From NCBI GenBank assembly GCA_005778355.1, contig SXON01000112.1:1-64000 (forward strand): a stretch of 64,000 nucleotides of DNA, read 5' to 3'. Shown here one piece after another: positions 55,854 through 64,000 of the stretch. The translations under genes were made by a program, and so were the position numbers. Below the pieces are notes generated by a model. The model had not been told where the DNA came from. It did no database searches and worked only from the letters and a program-made list of their open reading frames with translations. Each line of letters begins with the position of its first letter. Within the stretch, counting starts at the first letter, position 1. The DNA comes from Pseudomonadota bacterium. Its GTDB lineage: Bacteria > Myxococcota_A > UBA796 > SXON01.

Positions 55854-57074
55854 ATGACGACAGCGCCAGGCGCGCCGCGCGAGGGACTCTGGGCGCTCCT
55901 CCTCGCCGTGGCCGCCGCAGGGTGCGCCCCGGGCGGCCCCAGCGAGGGTAGCCCGGAGGATGACAGCGCAGGGAACCCGGTCGACAGCGCCGACTCCGCG
56001 TCGTGCACGCCGGCCGCAGGCTCCCTCTCCCTGTCCCTCGGAACGCAGGTGCCCGTCGGGGCGCTGGGGGTCTTCGCTCGGGCCGTGCACCGCGACTCGG
56101 CGTTCACGGTGTACTACGCTCAGGGGTCCGTCTATCTCTACCAGGCCTTCGACGCGGATTGGGTGGCCACGGGTGGCGAGGCCCAGCTCACCCCGGAGGG
56201 GGAGTCCGAGCGCGACCACGCGCTGACCTTCGATGGCCAGGGCACGTTCCATCTCGCTTCGGTGCGGGGGGAAGACGGCGACCCACCGTCGATGTCGCTG
56301 GCGAGGTTCGGCGCCGACAACGTCCGCGTGGGCAGCGGTCTCACGTACGAAGTGTCCGGGCCCAGCATCGATCCCGTCCTGGCGGTGATCGACGGGCAGG
56401 TGCTGGCAGGCACCGAGCATCGCGGCGAGGGCACCTGGGACGGCAACATGCCGCCCGACGACGAGGTGGAGCGAGGACTCGCCGTGCGGGTGTACGACAC
56501 GGACCTCGTGTTCTCGCACGAGGTGCGGCGACTCGCCGACATTCCCGGCGCGGCGGCGCCCGGGTAGTTCTGGGGCCTCGGCTCGGCGCTCGTCGAGGCG
56601 GAGGGCTACCGTGTGCTCTTCGCGGCCTCCGCGATCGGCGACACCACCCACTTTAGCGATGGCGAGAGCGCCGGCGCGCGACAGATCTTCGCGCTCCGCT
56701 TCGACGCGAACCTCGACTTCGTCGACGCCTTCGGCCCCCTCACCAACACCACCAACGACAACTACTGGAGCACCGGCGCGGTGTTCGACGACGGCTACTA
56801 CTTCGTGGCGCACACCTACCGTCGGCCGGAGGACGGGTCGGTGCCGATGCGCGACTCCGGCGGCGTGGAAACCGACGCGGCGAACGTGCAACTCGAAGTG
56901 TACAACGCCTGCTTCGACCCGGTCGCGAGCCTCGCCATCACCGCCTACACCCCCGAGGAGATCGACCTCGGGGGGGGCGCGCACCGAGCGGGCCTCCTCG
57001 CCGTCGACGACCGGCTCTACGTGACCTACGACGACGGCGAGGCCAGGGTTCGCGAGGTCGTCGTGAGCCGCTGA
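55854..57074 (+). pseudogene. Putative lipoprotein with an in-frame TAG
   Basis: ATG 55854 begins a lipoprotein signal (LLLAVAAAGC, Cys about 22), a D/S linker and a beta-rich exported domain of about 370 residues. The segments AHTYRRPEDGSVPMRDSGGVETD and YVTYDDGEARVREVV suggest a propeller. TAG at 56565-56567 interrupts the frame after PGAAAPG; the same frame continues FWGLGSALVEAEGYRVLFAASAIGD to 57074 without another stop. A CAG-to-TAG change would suffice. It is a recent nonsense mutation, sequencing error or read-through. The upstream open frame to 55425 lacks coding character. Confidence 0.7.
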
Positions 57075-57092
57075 GCGCCCGCAGGCCGCCGC

Positions 57093-58217
57093 CTACCTGA
57101 TGGTCCCCACGATCCCCGTCCACGACTGGTTGGTACAGTCGAGGCAGGCGCGGCCGGTGAAGGTGGCGGTGAAGGTGGCGGTGAAGGTGCCGTCGCCATT
57201 GAACTCGCCTTCGAGCGTGTAGGCCTCCTCGCAGGTGCCGGGCAGCACGCGCTCCACCGAGAACTCGGTGGTGGTGGTCCAGTAGCCGCTCATCGTCCCC
57301 GGCTGCGAGCCGGTGCCCACCGAGGTGATGTCGAGCGCGGGGTAGCTGTCGAGCACCGACACCTGGTCGAAGTCGATCATCACGTAGGTGTAGGCGCAGT
57401 CGTACTCGATGGTGGTGTCGAGATCGTAGGTGCCGTCCACCGAGCACTCGTCGTCGCGACCGCTGCAGTCGTTGTCGATGCCGTCGTCGCATACCTCGTC
57501 GAGGTTGGGCGAGCGAGAAGCATCGTTGTCGTCGCAGTCGGCGTCGCAGGCCGACACGCCGTCGAGGTCGGCGTCGCTCTCGTCGAGCGTGGCCGCGTCG
57601 CAGTCATCGTCGATGCCGTTGCAGGCGGTCTCCAAGGCACCGGGGCTCACGGTGGGCGAGAGATCGGCGCAGTCCTCGCACTCGGTGTAGCCGTCGGCGT
57701 CGTGATCGAGGCCGTCGGGCGTTTCCTCGTCGCAGTCGTTGTCGATCGAATCGCAGCTCACTTCCGAGCCATTGGGGCTGATCGCCGCGTCCTGGTCGTT
57801 GCAGTCCGCGTCGTTCTCCACGAAGCCCTCGCCGAGCTCGCAGGCCGAGCCGGGGTTGTACGGGTCACCGAAGCCGTCGCCGTCGCCGTCGGCGTAGTAG
57901 GTGCTGCCACCGCTGCCGTCGACGCTGTCGTCGGCGTCGTCGACGAGGTCGTCGCAGTCGTCGTCGACCTCGTTGCACACCTCCTGGGCGGCCGGGTTGA
58001 TCTCGGGGTCGGCGTCGTTGCAGTCGAGCTTCTCGGCCGGGTACGTCGCCACGCAGTCGTCGTTGTCGCCGTCGAAGTAGCCGTCGCCGTCGCGATCGAA
58101 GGGGTCGTCGAGCTCCTTGCCCTCCGCACCCTGGAGCACGCCGTCGCAGCGGGCGGTCTCGGTGACCGACACGTCGTTGGCGCAGGCCGCGAGGAACAAG
58201 AGCGCGAGTCGCCGCAT
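57093..58217 (-). CDS. MopE-like metal-binding repeat lipoprotein
   Basis: This 374-residue lipoprotein (MRRLALLFLAAC, Cys 12) has Asp/Cys-rich MopE-like repeats: DRDGDGYFDGDNDDC, LDCNDADPEINPAAQEVCN, EVDDDCDDLVDD, TECEDCADLSPTV and DCDDNDASRSPNLDEVCDDG. These are predicted to bind calcium or copper. About 110 residues of beta structure follow, ending GRACLDCTNQSWTGIVGTIR. The ATG is preceded by GGAG. A truncated copy of this C-terminus survives at 55692-55772. Such proteins are cell-surface structural or metal-scavenging components. Confidence 0.85.
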   Translation of the reverse strand: MRRLALLFLAACANDVSVTETARCDGVLQGAEGKELDDPFDRDGDGYFDGDNDDCVATYPAEKLDCNDADPEINPAAQEVCNEVDDDCDDLVDDADDSVDGSGGSTYYADGDGDGFGDPYNPGSACELGEGFVENDADCNDQDAAISPNGSEVSCDSIDNDCDEETPDGLDHDADGYTECEDCADLSPTVSPGALETACNGIDDDCDAATLDESDADLDGVSACDADCDDNDASRSPNLDEVCDDGIDNDCSGRDDECSVDGTYDLDTTIEYDCAYTYVMIDFDQVSVLDSYPALDITSVGTGSQPGTMSGYWTTTTEFSVERVLPGTCEEAYTLEGEFNGDGTFTATFTATFTGRACLDCTNQSWTGIVGTIR

Positions 58218-58249
58218 GCGGTCTCCGTGGCTAGGATAGCGTGGCAAAG

Positions 58250-58326
58250 GCCCTTGTAGCTCAGCTGGACAGAGCCGGGGATTTCTAATCCCCAGGTCGC
58301 AGGTTCGATCCCTGCCAAGGGCGCCA
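58250..58326 (+). tRNA. tRNA-Arg (UCU anticodon)
   Basis: Complete cloverleaf: acceptor stem GCCCTTG/CAAGGGC, D arm with GCTCAGCTGGACAGAGC, anticodon stem GGGGA/TCCCC around TTTCTAA (anticodon TCT, reading AGA), T arm GCAGG/CCTGC with TTCGATC loop. CCA is encoded at 58324-58326. AGA should be a rare codon in DNA of this composition. It lies between the MopE-like gene and a TPR gene. Confidence 0.95.
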
Positions 58327-58355
58327 GCTTGCCCGCCGTGGTTTAGACTCGGGGC

Positions 58356-58982
58356 ATGTGGAAAGTCGTCGCCGCCGTCGTCGCCCTCCTCGTGCTGGCC
58401 TGCGCCGGCGTGCTCGCGCTCGGTGGCTACGGGGGCCTCGAGTACCTGCGCCTCGAGAAGGTGGAGACCGAGCAGGAGGAGGTGGCGGCGCGCATCGAGG
58501 CCGCCGAGGAGGCCGCGGGCGACCGCCAGGCCGCCGCCTGCGACCTGGGCGAAGTGGCCTACGCGGCGCGTGACTTCGGTGCCGCCATCGGTCACCTCGA
58601 CGAGTGCCTGGAGCAGGAGCCCGAGAACGCCGGTGGTTTCCTGATGCGGGGGAAGAGCTACGCGCAGCTGGAGCGCTACGAGCGCGCCGAGATCGACATC
58701 ACTCGCGCCGCAGGCCTCGACGGCACCAGCGTGGACGCCTGGAAGACCCTCACCTGGACGCGTGTGCGCACCGGCGACGACCGGGGCGCCATCGAGGCCG
58801 CCGACCGCTGGCTGGCCCTGGTGCCCAACGCGGCCGACGCCTACCTCAGCCGGGCCGACTGTGCGTTTCGACTCGGGCTCACACGGGAGGCCATCGCCGA
58901 CGCCAAGCGGGCCTGCGAGCTGGGGGCGCCGGAGGGGTGTGCGTTGCAGGAGCGGATTCGGCAGTCGGCGCGGGGGGGCTGA
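58356..58982 (+). CDS. Membrane-anchored TPR protein
   Basis: This 208-residue protein has an N-terminal transmembrane helix (VVAAVVALLVLACAGVLALGG), a short coiled coil (EKVETEQEEVAARIEAAEEAA) and about four TPR units (FGAAIGHLDECLEQEPENAGGFL, YERAEIDITRAAGLDG, RGAIEAADRWLALVPNAADAYL, TREAIADAKRACELG). A Sel1-like ending follows. It probably serves as a protein-interaction scaffold in the envelope. Confidence 0.8.
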   Translation: MWKVVAAVVALLVLACAGVLALGGYGGLEYLRLEKVETEQEEVAARIEAAEEAAGDRQAAACDLGEVAYAARDFGAAIGHLDECLEQEPENAGGFLMRGKSYAQLERYERAEIDITRAAGLDGTSVDAWKTLTWTRVRTGDDRGAIEAADRWLALVPNAADAYLSRADCAFRLGLTREAIADAKRACELGAPEGCALQERIRQSARGG

Positions 58983-59107
58983 CCGCAGGTCGTTGCCCTC
59001 CGAGCGCTCCGGCATCGCGACCGATGGGCCAAAACAAGCACCTTGACTCCGGGCGCCCCCCTCGGCTACCGTGAGCGCGCCCTAGCCGGAGGCTCACCCA
59101 TGCAGCG

Positions 59108-59117
59108 CCCCCCCCCC
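59108..59117 (+). repeat. Ten-base C tract at a signal-peptide-coding start
   Basis: Ten C follow ATG CAG CG at 59100. With nine C, the frame from ATG 59100 would encode MQRPPPRHFAALLVVTSAML, a proper signal peptide, in frame with the 1226-residue protein. With ten C it runs into TAG. Confidence 0.85.
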
Positions 59118-59154
59118 GCGGCACTTTGCCGCACTCCTCGTAGTCACTAGCGCC

Positions 59155-62100
59155 ATGCTCGCCCCGGCGAGGGCGAGAGCCGCCTGCCCAGGCGACAGCG
59201 ATGGCGACGGCTACAGCCTGAGCGGCACCTCGGGCGGCTGCGTGATCGGCGTGCCCGACTGCGACGACGGCGACGCGAACGTGAACCCCGGCGAGTTCGA
59301 GACCCTTTCCGACGGCATCGACAACGAGTGCGACGGTCGCGACGCGATGGCGCGCTACTTCTCCTCCGGCTTCTTCAATGCGGCCACGTGGCCGGGAACC
59401 GGCGTGTTCAGCTACACCGGCGACACGGTACAGGTGGGCGACCCCGGGGCGTTTGCCCGCTCGACCGTCACCCGCACCGTCGGCATTCCTCGCAGCCGCG
59501 GCGCGACGGGCGTGATGGTCGATGTCGCCCTCCTCACCGGCCCCGGCTGCACCATCGAGCTCGACACGACCCCGTGGGGCGCGTCGTTCCCGGTGACCAC
59601 GCACGACGAGCCGCTCATCGCCACGGGCACCAACTGGATCCCCTTCCCCACGGTGCAACCTCGGCACATCCTGCGCGCCGTCCGCGTGGCGTGCATGAAC
59701 TTCTCGCGCGCCGAGATCGACTGGATCCAGGTACAGAACGCCGACGAGGCGATGCCCCCGCCCGCCGACATCACGCTGGCCTGGACCGACACCCGCATGC
59801 CCGGCGGCGGCTACATCGAGTCCGTCGTGCGCGACGATGGCCTCGCCAACCTGTGGATGGGCACCGACGTGGCCGGCGTGGCCATCGGTGATCGCGACTG
59901 GCCCGGGTTCTGGGAGGTCAACAACGGCGCCGGCACGTCCTCGCTCATGATGCAGGGCAACCTCGGCGTCGCGGACATGGAGCCCATGGCCAACCCCGAC
60001 GACGGCGTGTACGTGCTGATGGGCGACGTCACCAACCCGGAGGACGGCGACCGGACGCTGGTCGGCGGGCTCTGGTGGACCGGCGACGAGGGCAACACGT
60101 GGTCGCAGCTCGGCTCGTCCTGGAGCGACACCTACGGTGCCAGCGCGGGCGTGACCTGGGCGGACACAGGCGACGACATCGGCGGCTTCGGCCTCGAGAC
60201 CAACTGCCCGGGGACGCGTGCCGGCGAGGTCACCTGGGAAGGCGGCGGCGGGCGGCTGATCCAGGCCGACGACATCGAGCCCGGCGTGCCCGGGCAGGGC
60301 GAGGTCATCTACGTGGCCAACGCCGACGACGACGCGATGGGCGTGTCGATCTACGCGGCGGGGCAGACCTGCGCGCTGCCCAACGACGGGACCGCGCTCC
60401 CCGCCGAGCACGTGGGCGCCATCCTGCGCGTCGACCTGCCGCTGGGCACGCCCTCGCTGCTCCTTGTGGGCTACCGCGGGCGGGTGAATGCGGGCGAGGG
60501 GGTGTACGCCTGCGAGTTGCCCGCGTGGCCGCTGGACTGCGCCCTGCCGGCCGGCCTGCGCGCGAACTGCTGGCCCGTCGATGGCACCGACGGGGTCGAC
60601 GTGCGCGACATCGAGCCCGACACGCTGGCCGAGGCGCTGGGCGACCTTGCCGTCTACGTGGTGGATGGCGGCACCCGCCCGGTCGATGCCGACAGCGACG
60701 GGGTGGGCGACGCGACGTGCAACCACGACGAGTCGGCGCTCCACCGGGTGGCGCTGGAGCTAGACACCTTCGGCAACGTGGTGGACACCTGGGTGCCCGG
60801 GCTCGTGGTCGAGGGCGACATCGACATGCTCTCGCCCACCACCGACTACTTCATGACCGACGCCAGCATGGATCCCACCAGCGAGTGGGTGTTCATCAAC
60901 CTCGGCCCGGCCTCGTCCGCCGCGAACTACTTCGTCGACCGGCTGTACCGCGCCGAGTCGCCCCTGGTGCCGCTGGGCACGGCCACCTGGGAGCCCGTGA
61001 ACTCCGGCGACCCGGCCACGCCCTTCTCCGACCTCGACTACTACGAGCGCATCCGGCAATCCGCGAACCTCGACCTCGGCGGCGCCTGGCTGGAGTCCAC
61101 CATCAACGGCCAGCCGCACTCCTTCCCGGCGCGCGCCGCCCCCGGCGAGGGACACTCGACCATCTGGGTGGATGGTGCCTTCGGCGACTACGCGGTGGTG
61201 TCCGGGTGGGCCAACGCGTGGATGGTCGAGGGGCTGAGCGCGGGCTGGTACGACGACGAGACCGACCCGGTGGGCACGCCCGACATCGATACCCTCGCCC
61301 AGCCCGAGGGCGACGTGGACTGGACGTTCTGGCCCGACATCAGCCCTGGCTACACCTACCAGACCTTCGTGGCCCACGAGGTGGCGTGGGACAGTAGCGG
61401 CACCCTCTGGACCGTCGCCGGCGACCACGGCGTGCTCCAGTACGACCCGGCCCACTGGCTCGCCACCGGCGAGGGGGCGGCCATCGACTGCCTGTGGAAG
61501 GGCTTCCCGGCGGGGTCGGTCACGGTGTCGGTCGGCCTCGACGGCAGCGTGTGGGCCGGCTTGCTCGACGAGTCGACCTCCGACGGGCGACACCAGATGG
61601 CGGTGGTGCGGACGCTCGACCAGGGGGCCACCTGGGCCTACGCGGGGGCCGGGTACGACTCGGCGTTCATGGACGAGACCACCGGGGAACACTGGTGCAT
61701 GGACAAGGACTTCACGCACGCGGCCGTCCCGTTCGACGCGGGGACGGCCACCTGGCCTGGCTCCCAGTTCTGGGTAGGCATGATCGACCCCATCAATCCT
61801 CCGACCGACACCCAGCCCAGCCTTGGCAACCCCGTCGACGTGCGGGCGCTCGACGCCAACGCCGCGCTGGTGCTCTTCCAGCCCGAGTCGGGCACCGGCA
61901 GCCCCGGCGGCCTCTACCTCACGGTGGACGGCGGTGTCACCTGGGACGCGGTGCCCTTCGACCCGGGCACCGGCACCGTGCCCTGCGACGAGACCCTCAC
62001 CTGGCAGAAGGGCACCTTCGAGCTGGTCCACCCGGGCGGCGAGTACACCTACTGGGTGGAAGACGAGGTCACCGGCGACGTGAGCTGGAGCTTCGACCTG

Positions 62101-62835
62101 ATCTTCTCCGTGGAGCTCGGCACCGTGTACGGAAGCTACCCGTCGTCCGCCGGGCCCACCGAGTGCTCGCTGGCGCGCATTCTCGTGACCGACGACGGCA
62201 CGGGACAGCCTCAGGCCGACTGGGACTGGATCCCGCTGGAGAAGTTCCACGAGTCCGAGAACACTTGCGGCGTGAGCGGCCAGGTGATCGAGGGCGCCAC
62301 CATCGCCCCGTGGAGCGAGGACATCGTCATCTGGGGCGGTTACCGCCGCTTCTTCGGCTCCGACCCCTACCAGATCACCACCCGCTACGGCGGCGCCTGC
62401 ATCATGAACTGGAGCGATCCGGGCGTGGACTACTGGGGCAGCAGCACCGGCGCCTACGACACCTACACGATGTTGATGAACCCGGCGGTCGACGAGCTGA
62501 GCGTGGGCTGGGTGGCGCCCCACCCGGAGGTGGCCGACCTCTACGCGATCCTGCCCTCGCTCGACCTCGGCACCCGCAAGCAGTGCGAGGTCGTGCGCGA
62601 CCCATCCACGCACGCCGCCTGTCCCGACTTCCCCTACCCCCGCCTCGCCTCGCGCACCGCGCTTGGCGGCTGGACGGTCACCACCCTCGCCACCCACCCG
62701 CCATCCGGCCTGCCGATGCACGCCGCGTGGAGCCCACTCGGGGTGGCCGACGACCAGGGCGGCAACGGCCACGGCCACTGGCTGGGGGTCGCGCTCGCCG
62801 GCAGTGGCGCCTGGCGCGGGGAGGTCCAGTGGTAA
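59155..62835 (+). CDS. Giant exported propeller-like protein with Asp-rich N-terminus
   Basis: The 1226-residue frame has a MopE-like N-terminus (GDSDGDGYSLSGTSGG, CDDGDANVNPGEFETLSDGI). About 1100 residues of repeated beta-propeller-like blades follow (VRDDGLANLWMGTDVAGVAIG, SSGTLWTVAGDHGVLQYD, GSVWAGLLDESTSDGRHQ). The arrangement of xDxxxxLW(M/V)G blades resembles two-component-system-regulator-like or sialidase-like propellers. As read, it starts at ATG 59155 (MLAPARARAAC) without a full signal peptide. The preceding ATG 59100 would supply one if the ten-C tract were nine. It overlaps the next gene by 7 bases. Confidence 0.72.
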   Translation: MLAPARARAACPGDSDGDGYSLSGTSGGCVIGVPDCDDGDANVNPGEFETLSDGIDNECDGRDAMARYFSSGFFNAATWPGTGVFSYTGDTVQVGDPGAFARSTVTRTVGIPRSRGATGVMVDVALLTGPGCTIELDTTPWGASFPVTTHDEPLIATGTNWIPFPTVQPRHILRAVRVACMNFSRAEIDWIQVQNADEAMPPPADITLAWTDTRMPGGGYIESVVRDDGLANLWMGTDVAGVAIGDRDWPGFWEVNNGAGTSSLMMQGNLGVADMEPMANPDDGVYVLMGDVTNPEDGDRTLVGGLWWTGDEGNTWSQLGSSWSDTYGASAGVTWADTGDDIGGFGLETNCPGTRAGEVTWEGGGGRLIQADDIEPGVPGQGEVIYVANADDDAMGVSIYAAGQTCALPNDGTALPAEHVGAILRVDLPLGTPSLLLVGYRGRVNAGEGVYACELPAWPLDCALPAGLRANCWPVDGTDGVDVRDIEPDTLAEALGDLAVYVVDGGTRPVDADSDGVGDATCNHDESALHRVALELDTFGNVVDTWVPGLVVEGDIDMLSPTTDYFMTDASMDPTSEWVFINLGPASSAANYFVDRLYRAESPLVPLGTATWEPVNSGDPATPFSDLDYYERIRQSANLDLGGAWLESTINGQPHSFPARAAPGEGHSTIWVDGAFGDYAVVSGWANAWMVEGLSAGWYDDETDPVGTPDIDTLAQPEGDVDWTFWPDISPGYTYQTFVAHEVAWDSSGTLWTVAGDHGVLQYDPAHWLATGEGAAIDCLWKGFPAGSVTVSVGLDGSVWAGLLDESTSDGRHQMAVVRTLDQGATWAYAGAGYDSAFMDETTGEHWCMDKDFTHAAVPFDAGTATWPGSQFWVGMIDPINPPTDTQPSLGNPVDVRALDANAALVLFQPESGTGSPGGLYLTVDGGVTWDAVPFDPGTGTVPCDETLTWQKGTFELVHPGGEYTYWVEDEVTGDVSWSFDLIFSVELGTVYGSYPSSAGPTECSLARILVTDDGTGQPQADWDWIPLEKFHESENTCGVSGQVIEGATIAPWSEDIVIWGGYRRFFGSDPYQITTRYGGACIMNWSDPGVDYWGSSTGAYDTYTMLMNPAVDELSVGWVAPHPEVADLYAILPSLDLGTRKQCEVVRDPSTHAACPDFPYPRLASRTALGGWTVTTLATHPPSGLPMHAAWSPLGVADDQGGNGHGHWLGVALAGSGAWRGEVQW

Positions 62836-64000
62836 CGCTGTGGCTACTCCTCGCCGGCTGCCCCCGGGCGGTCGATGAGGAGTCGCGCGACCCGGACGGC
62901 GTCGACACGGGCGATCCTGGGGACTCGGCGCCGGTCGATAGCGGCGACACCGGACCGGACTCCGGGGAGGACACCAGCGAGGACAGCGCCGGGGAGACGG
63001 GGGACACCGCGCCCCCCGACGACGATCTCGACGACGACGGCTGGACGGCGGAGGGCGGCGACTGCGATGACAGCCGCGCCAACGTGTACCCCGGGGCGCC
63101 GGAGGGTTGCGACGCCCTCGACCAGGACTGCGACGGCGTCGCCATTGCAGACGGAGCGTGCGGGGAGCCGTGGGACCCGGCGGTGTCGGCGTCCTACGTC
63201 CTGCTCGGCACCCACGAGGACAGCGGCCTCGAGATCCTCGGCGTCAGTGGCCGTGGCACCCCTGAGGACCAGGCGTTCGTTCGCTACGGCTGCGGCCACG
63301 CGTCCGGCGGGGGCACCCTCCTGGGTGGTGCCAACCTGGCACCCTCGATGGCCGACACCGACCTCCCCTTCTGGTGCAGCGACAACGGGCGGGATTACAT
63401 CTCGATTCTCCGGGACGCCGGCGACCTTGACGGCAATGGCGCGCTGGACGTGGTCACATGGGGCGAGGGTGCACCCGAAACCGGCGAACCGGGCAACGTC
63501 TACGTCGTCCCCGGGCCACCGGACTCGTGGTCCCCGGGCACCCACGACATTCGCGACGTCGCCACCGGATGGTGGACGGACGCCGGCGACCCGGACAAGG
63601 TAAACGACGCCCTGTCCGGCGGCGACTTCAGCGGCGACGGCGTGGCCGACCTCGTGGTGCTCACCGAGACCCCCACCAATGGCATCGATTTCCGGTTCCT
63701 GGAGGGCGGACCCGCCGCGCTCGCCTATGGTGCCAGCGCCACGGACATCGAGCTGGTGGTGACCTCGGAGGAGTACACGGATGGCTTCTCGGGCAACGGA
63801 GTGGCCGTGCTCCCCGACGCCGATGGAGACGGCAGCGACGAGATCGCCTGGCACGACCCCTACGCCGACGAGTCCCTCGGCTCGATACGGGTGATCGAGG
63901 GCGAGGAACTCCTCGCCGGGCAGGCCGACATCGAGGAGGTCGCGGACTGGGGAATCTACCCGGACGCGGGTGGTCGCGAGACGTTCACGAGCCTCAGCGA
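62829..64000 (+). CDS. FG-GAP lipoprotein with MopE-like repeat, cut by window end
   Basis: This partial CDS (390 codons visible, no stop) starts at GTG 62829, giving VVTLWLLLAGC (Cys 11). An Asp/Ser/Thr/Gly linker, one MopE-like unit (CDDSRANVYPGAPEGCDALD, then QDCDG) and FG-GAP units (DLDGNGALDVVTWG, DFSGDGVADLVVL, DADGDGSDEIAWH) follow. The GTG overlaps the stop of the 1226-residue gene by 7 bases, so the two surface proteins are likely made together. Confidence 0.8.
   Translation, partial: MVTLWLLLAGCPRAVDEESRDPDGVDTGDPGDSAPVDSGDTGPDSGEDTSEDSAGETGDTAPPDDDLDDDGWTAEGGDCDDSRANVYPGAPEGCDALDQDCDGVAIADGACGEPWDPAVSASYVLLGTHEDSGLEILGVSGRGTPEDQAFVRYGCGHASGGGTLLGGANLAPSMADTDLPFWCSDNGRDYISILRDAGDLDGNGALDVVTWGEGAPETGEPGNVYVVPGPPDSWSPGTHDIRDVATGWWTDAGDPDKVNDALSGGDFSGDGVADLVVLTETPTNGIDFRFLEGGPAALAYGASATDIELVVTSEEYTDGFSGNGVAVLPDADGDGSDEIAWHDPYADESLGSIRVIEGEELLAGQADIEEVADWGIYPDAGGRETFTSLS

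Noticed and set aside
57160..57195. Tandem GGTGAAGGTGGC-type repeat as a functional element
   Set aside because: It encodes the FTATFTATFTG beta-strand repeat of the MopE-like protein and is explained by the protein.

Overview
The window is GC-rich bacterial DNA, dense with genes on both strands. It looks like an uncultured member of the Myxococcota. The evidence is a run of secreted lipoproteins with Asp/Thr/Ser linkers, MopE-like and thrombospondin-type-3 Asp/Cys repeats, FG-GAP repeats, MYXO-CTERM-like tails (Cys motif, hydrophobic helix, Arg run) and an AgmX/PglI C-terminal domain. Genes inside operons are often joined by 4-base NTGA stop/start overlaps. Taxonomy is inferred from gene content only.

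Layout. 0-5.5 kb is an accessory island: an AbiEi/AbiEii toxin-antitoxin pair behind a near-perfect inverted repeat, then a decayed Tn7/Mu-like element (DDE transposase, ExeA/TnsC-like ATPase, two small genes). The element abuts a 5'-truncated esterase gene; both lose their 5' ends at the same point near 4826. 5.6-11.2 kb holds a beta-helix lipoprotein, an FG-GAP lipoprotein whose 3' end looks foreign, and a GT-C glycosyltransferase. 11.2-20.2 kb is largely regulatory: a LysR regulator divergent from an NADP-dependent reductase, a thrombospondin-3 protein, an AfsR-like ATPase regulator, an ECF sigma operon, and an ArsR-SRPBCC-DoxX operon with its operator lying between -35 and -10. 20.2-27.4 kb encodes three large secreted proteins: beta-helix, lamin-tail/CotH, and phosphodiester glycosidase with a MYXO-CTERM-like tail. 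27.3-30.4 kb has a UvrA paralogue and a DUF3332 lipoprotein.

30.4-34.5 kb is an unusual minus-strand operon of a subtilase, a lipoprotein and two proteins of unknown function. The subtilase has an in-frame TGA shortly before its catalytic serine. A degraded copy of the lipoprotein's 3' end lies upstream. 35-44.4 kb carries two lipoproteins, a CapA-like phosphoesterase, an IDO-like/cyclic-nucleotide-fold fusion, a small MYXO-CTERM-like protein, a PLP enzyme fused to a GMC-partner domain, its GMC oxidoreductase, and a glycerate-kinase-like protein. 44.3-55.7 kb is mostly housekeeping: MBL-like protein, SGNH hydrolase, TruB, membrane protein, ferritin-like/ATP-grasp fusion, ABC-F ATPase, LysR, 5-formyl-THF cyclo-ligase, two START-like proteins, AgmX-like protein, methyltransferase. 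From 55.8 kb to the end lie more secreted proteins (one with an in-frame TAG, one with a poly-C tract in its signal-peptide region), a MopE-like lipoprotein and tRNA-Arg(UCU).

Cross-cutting signals: very short, uncharged signal peptides on many secreted proteins; a TGATACA/TGTATCA motif, often paired as palindromes, confined to 41.4-54 kb; two orphan 3'-end gene remnants; and several broken frames, two or more at G/C homopolymers, which need read-level checking.
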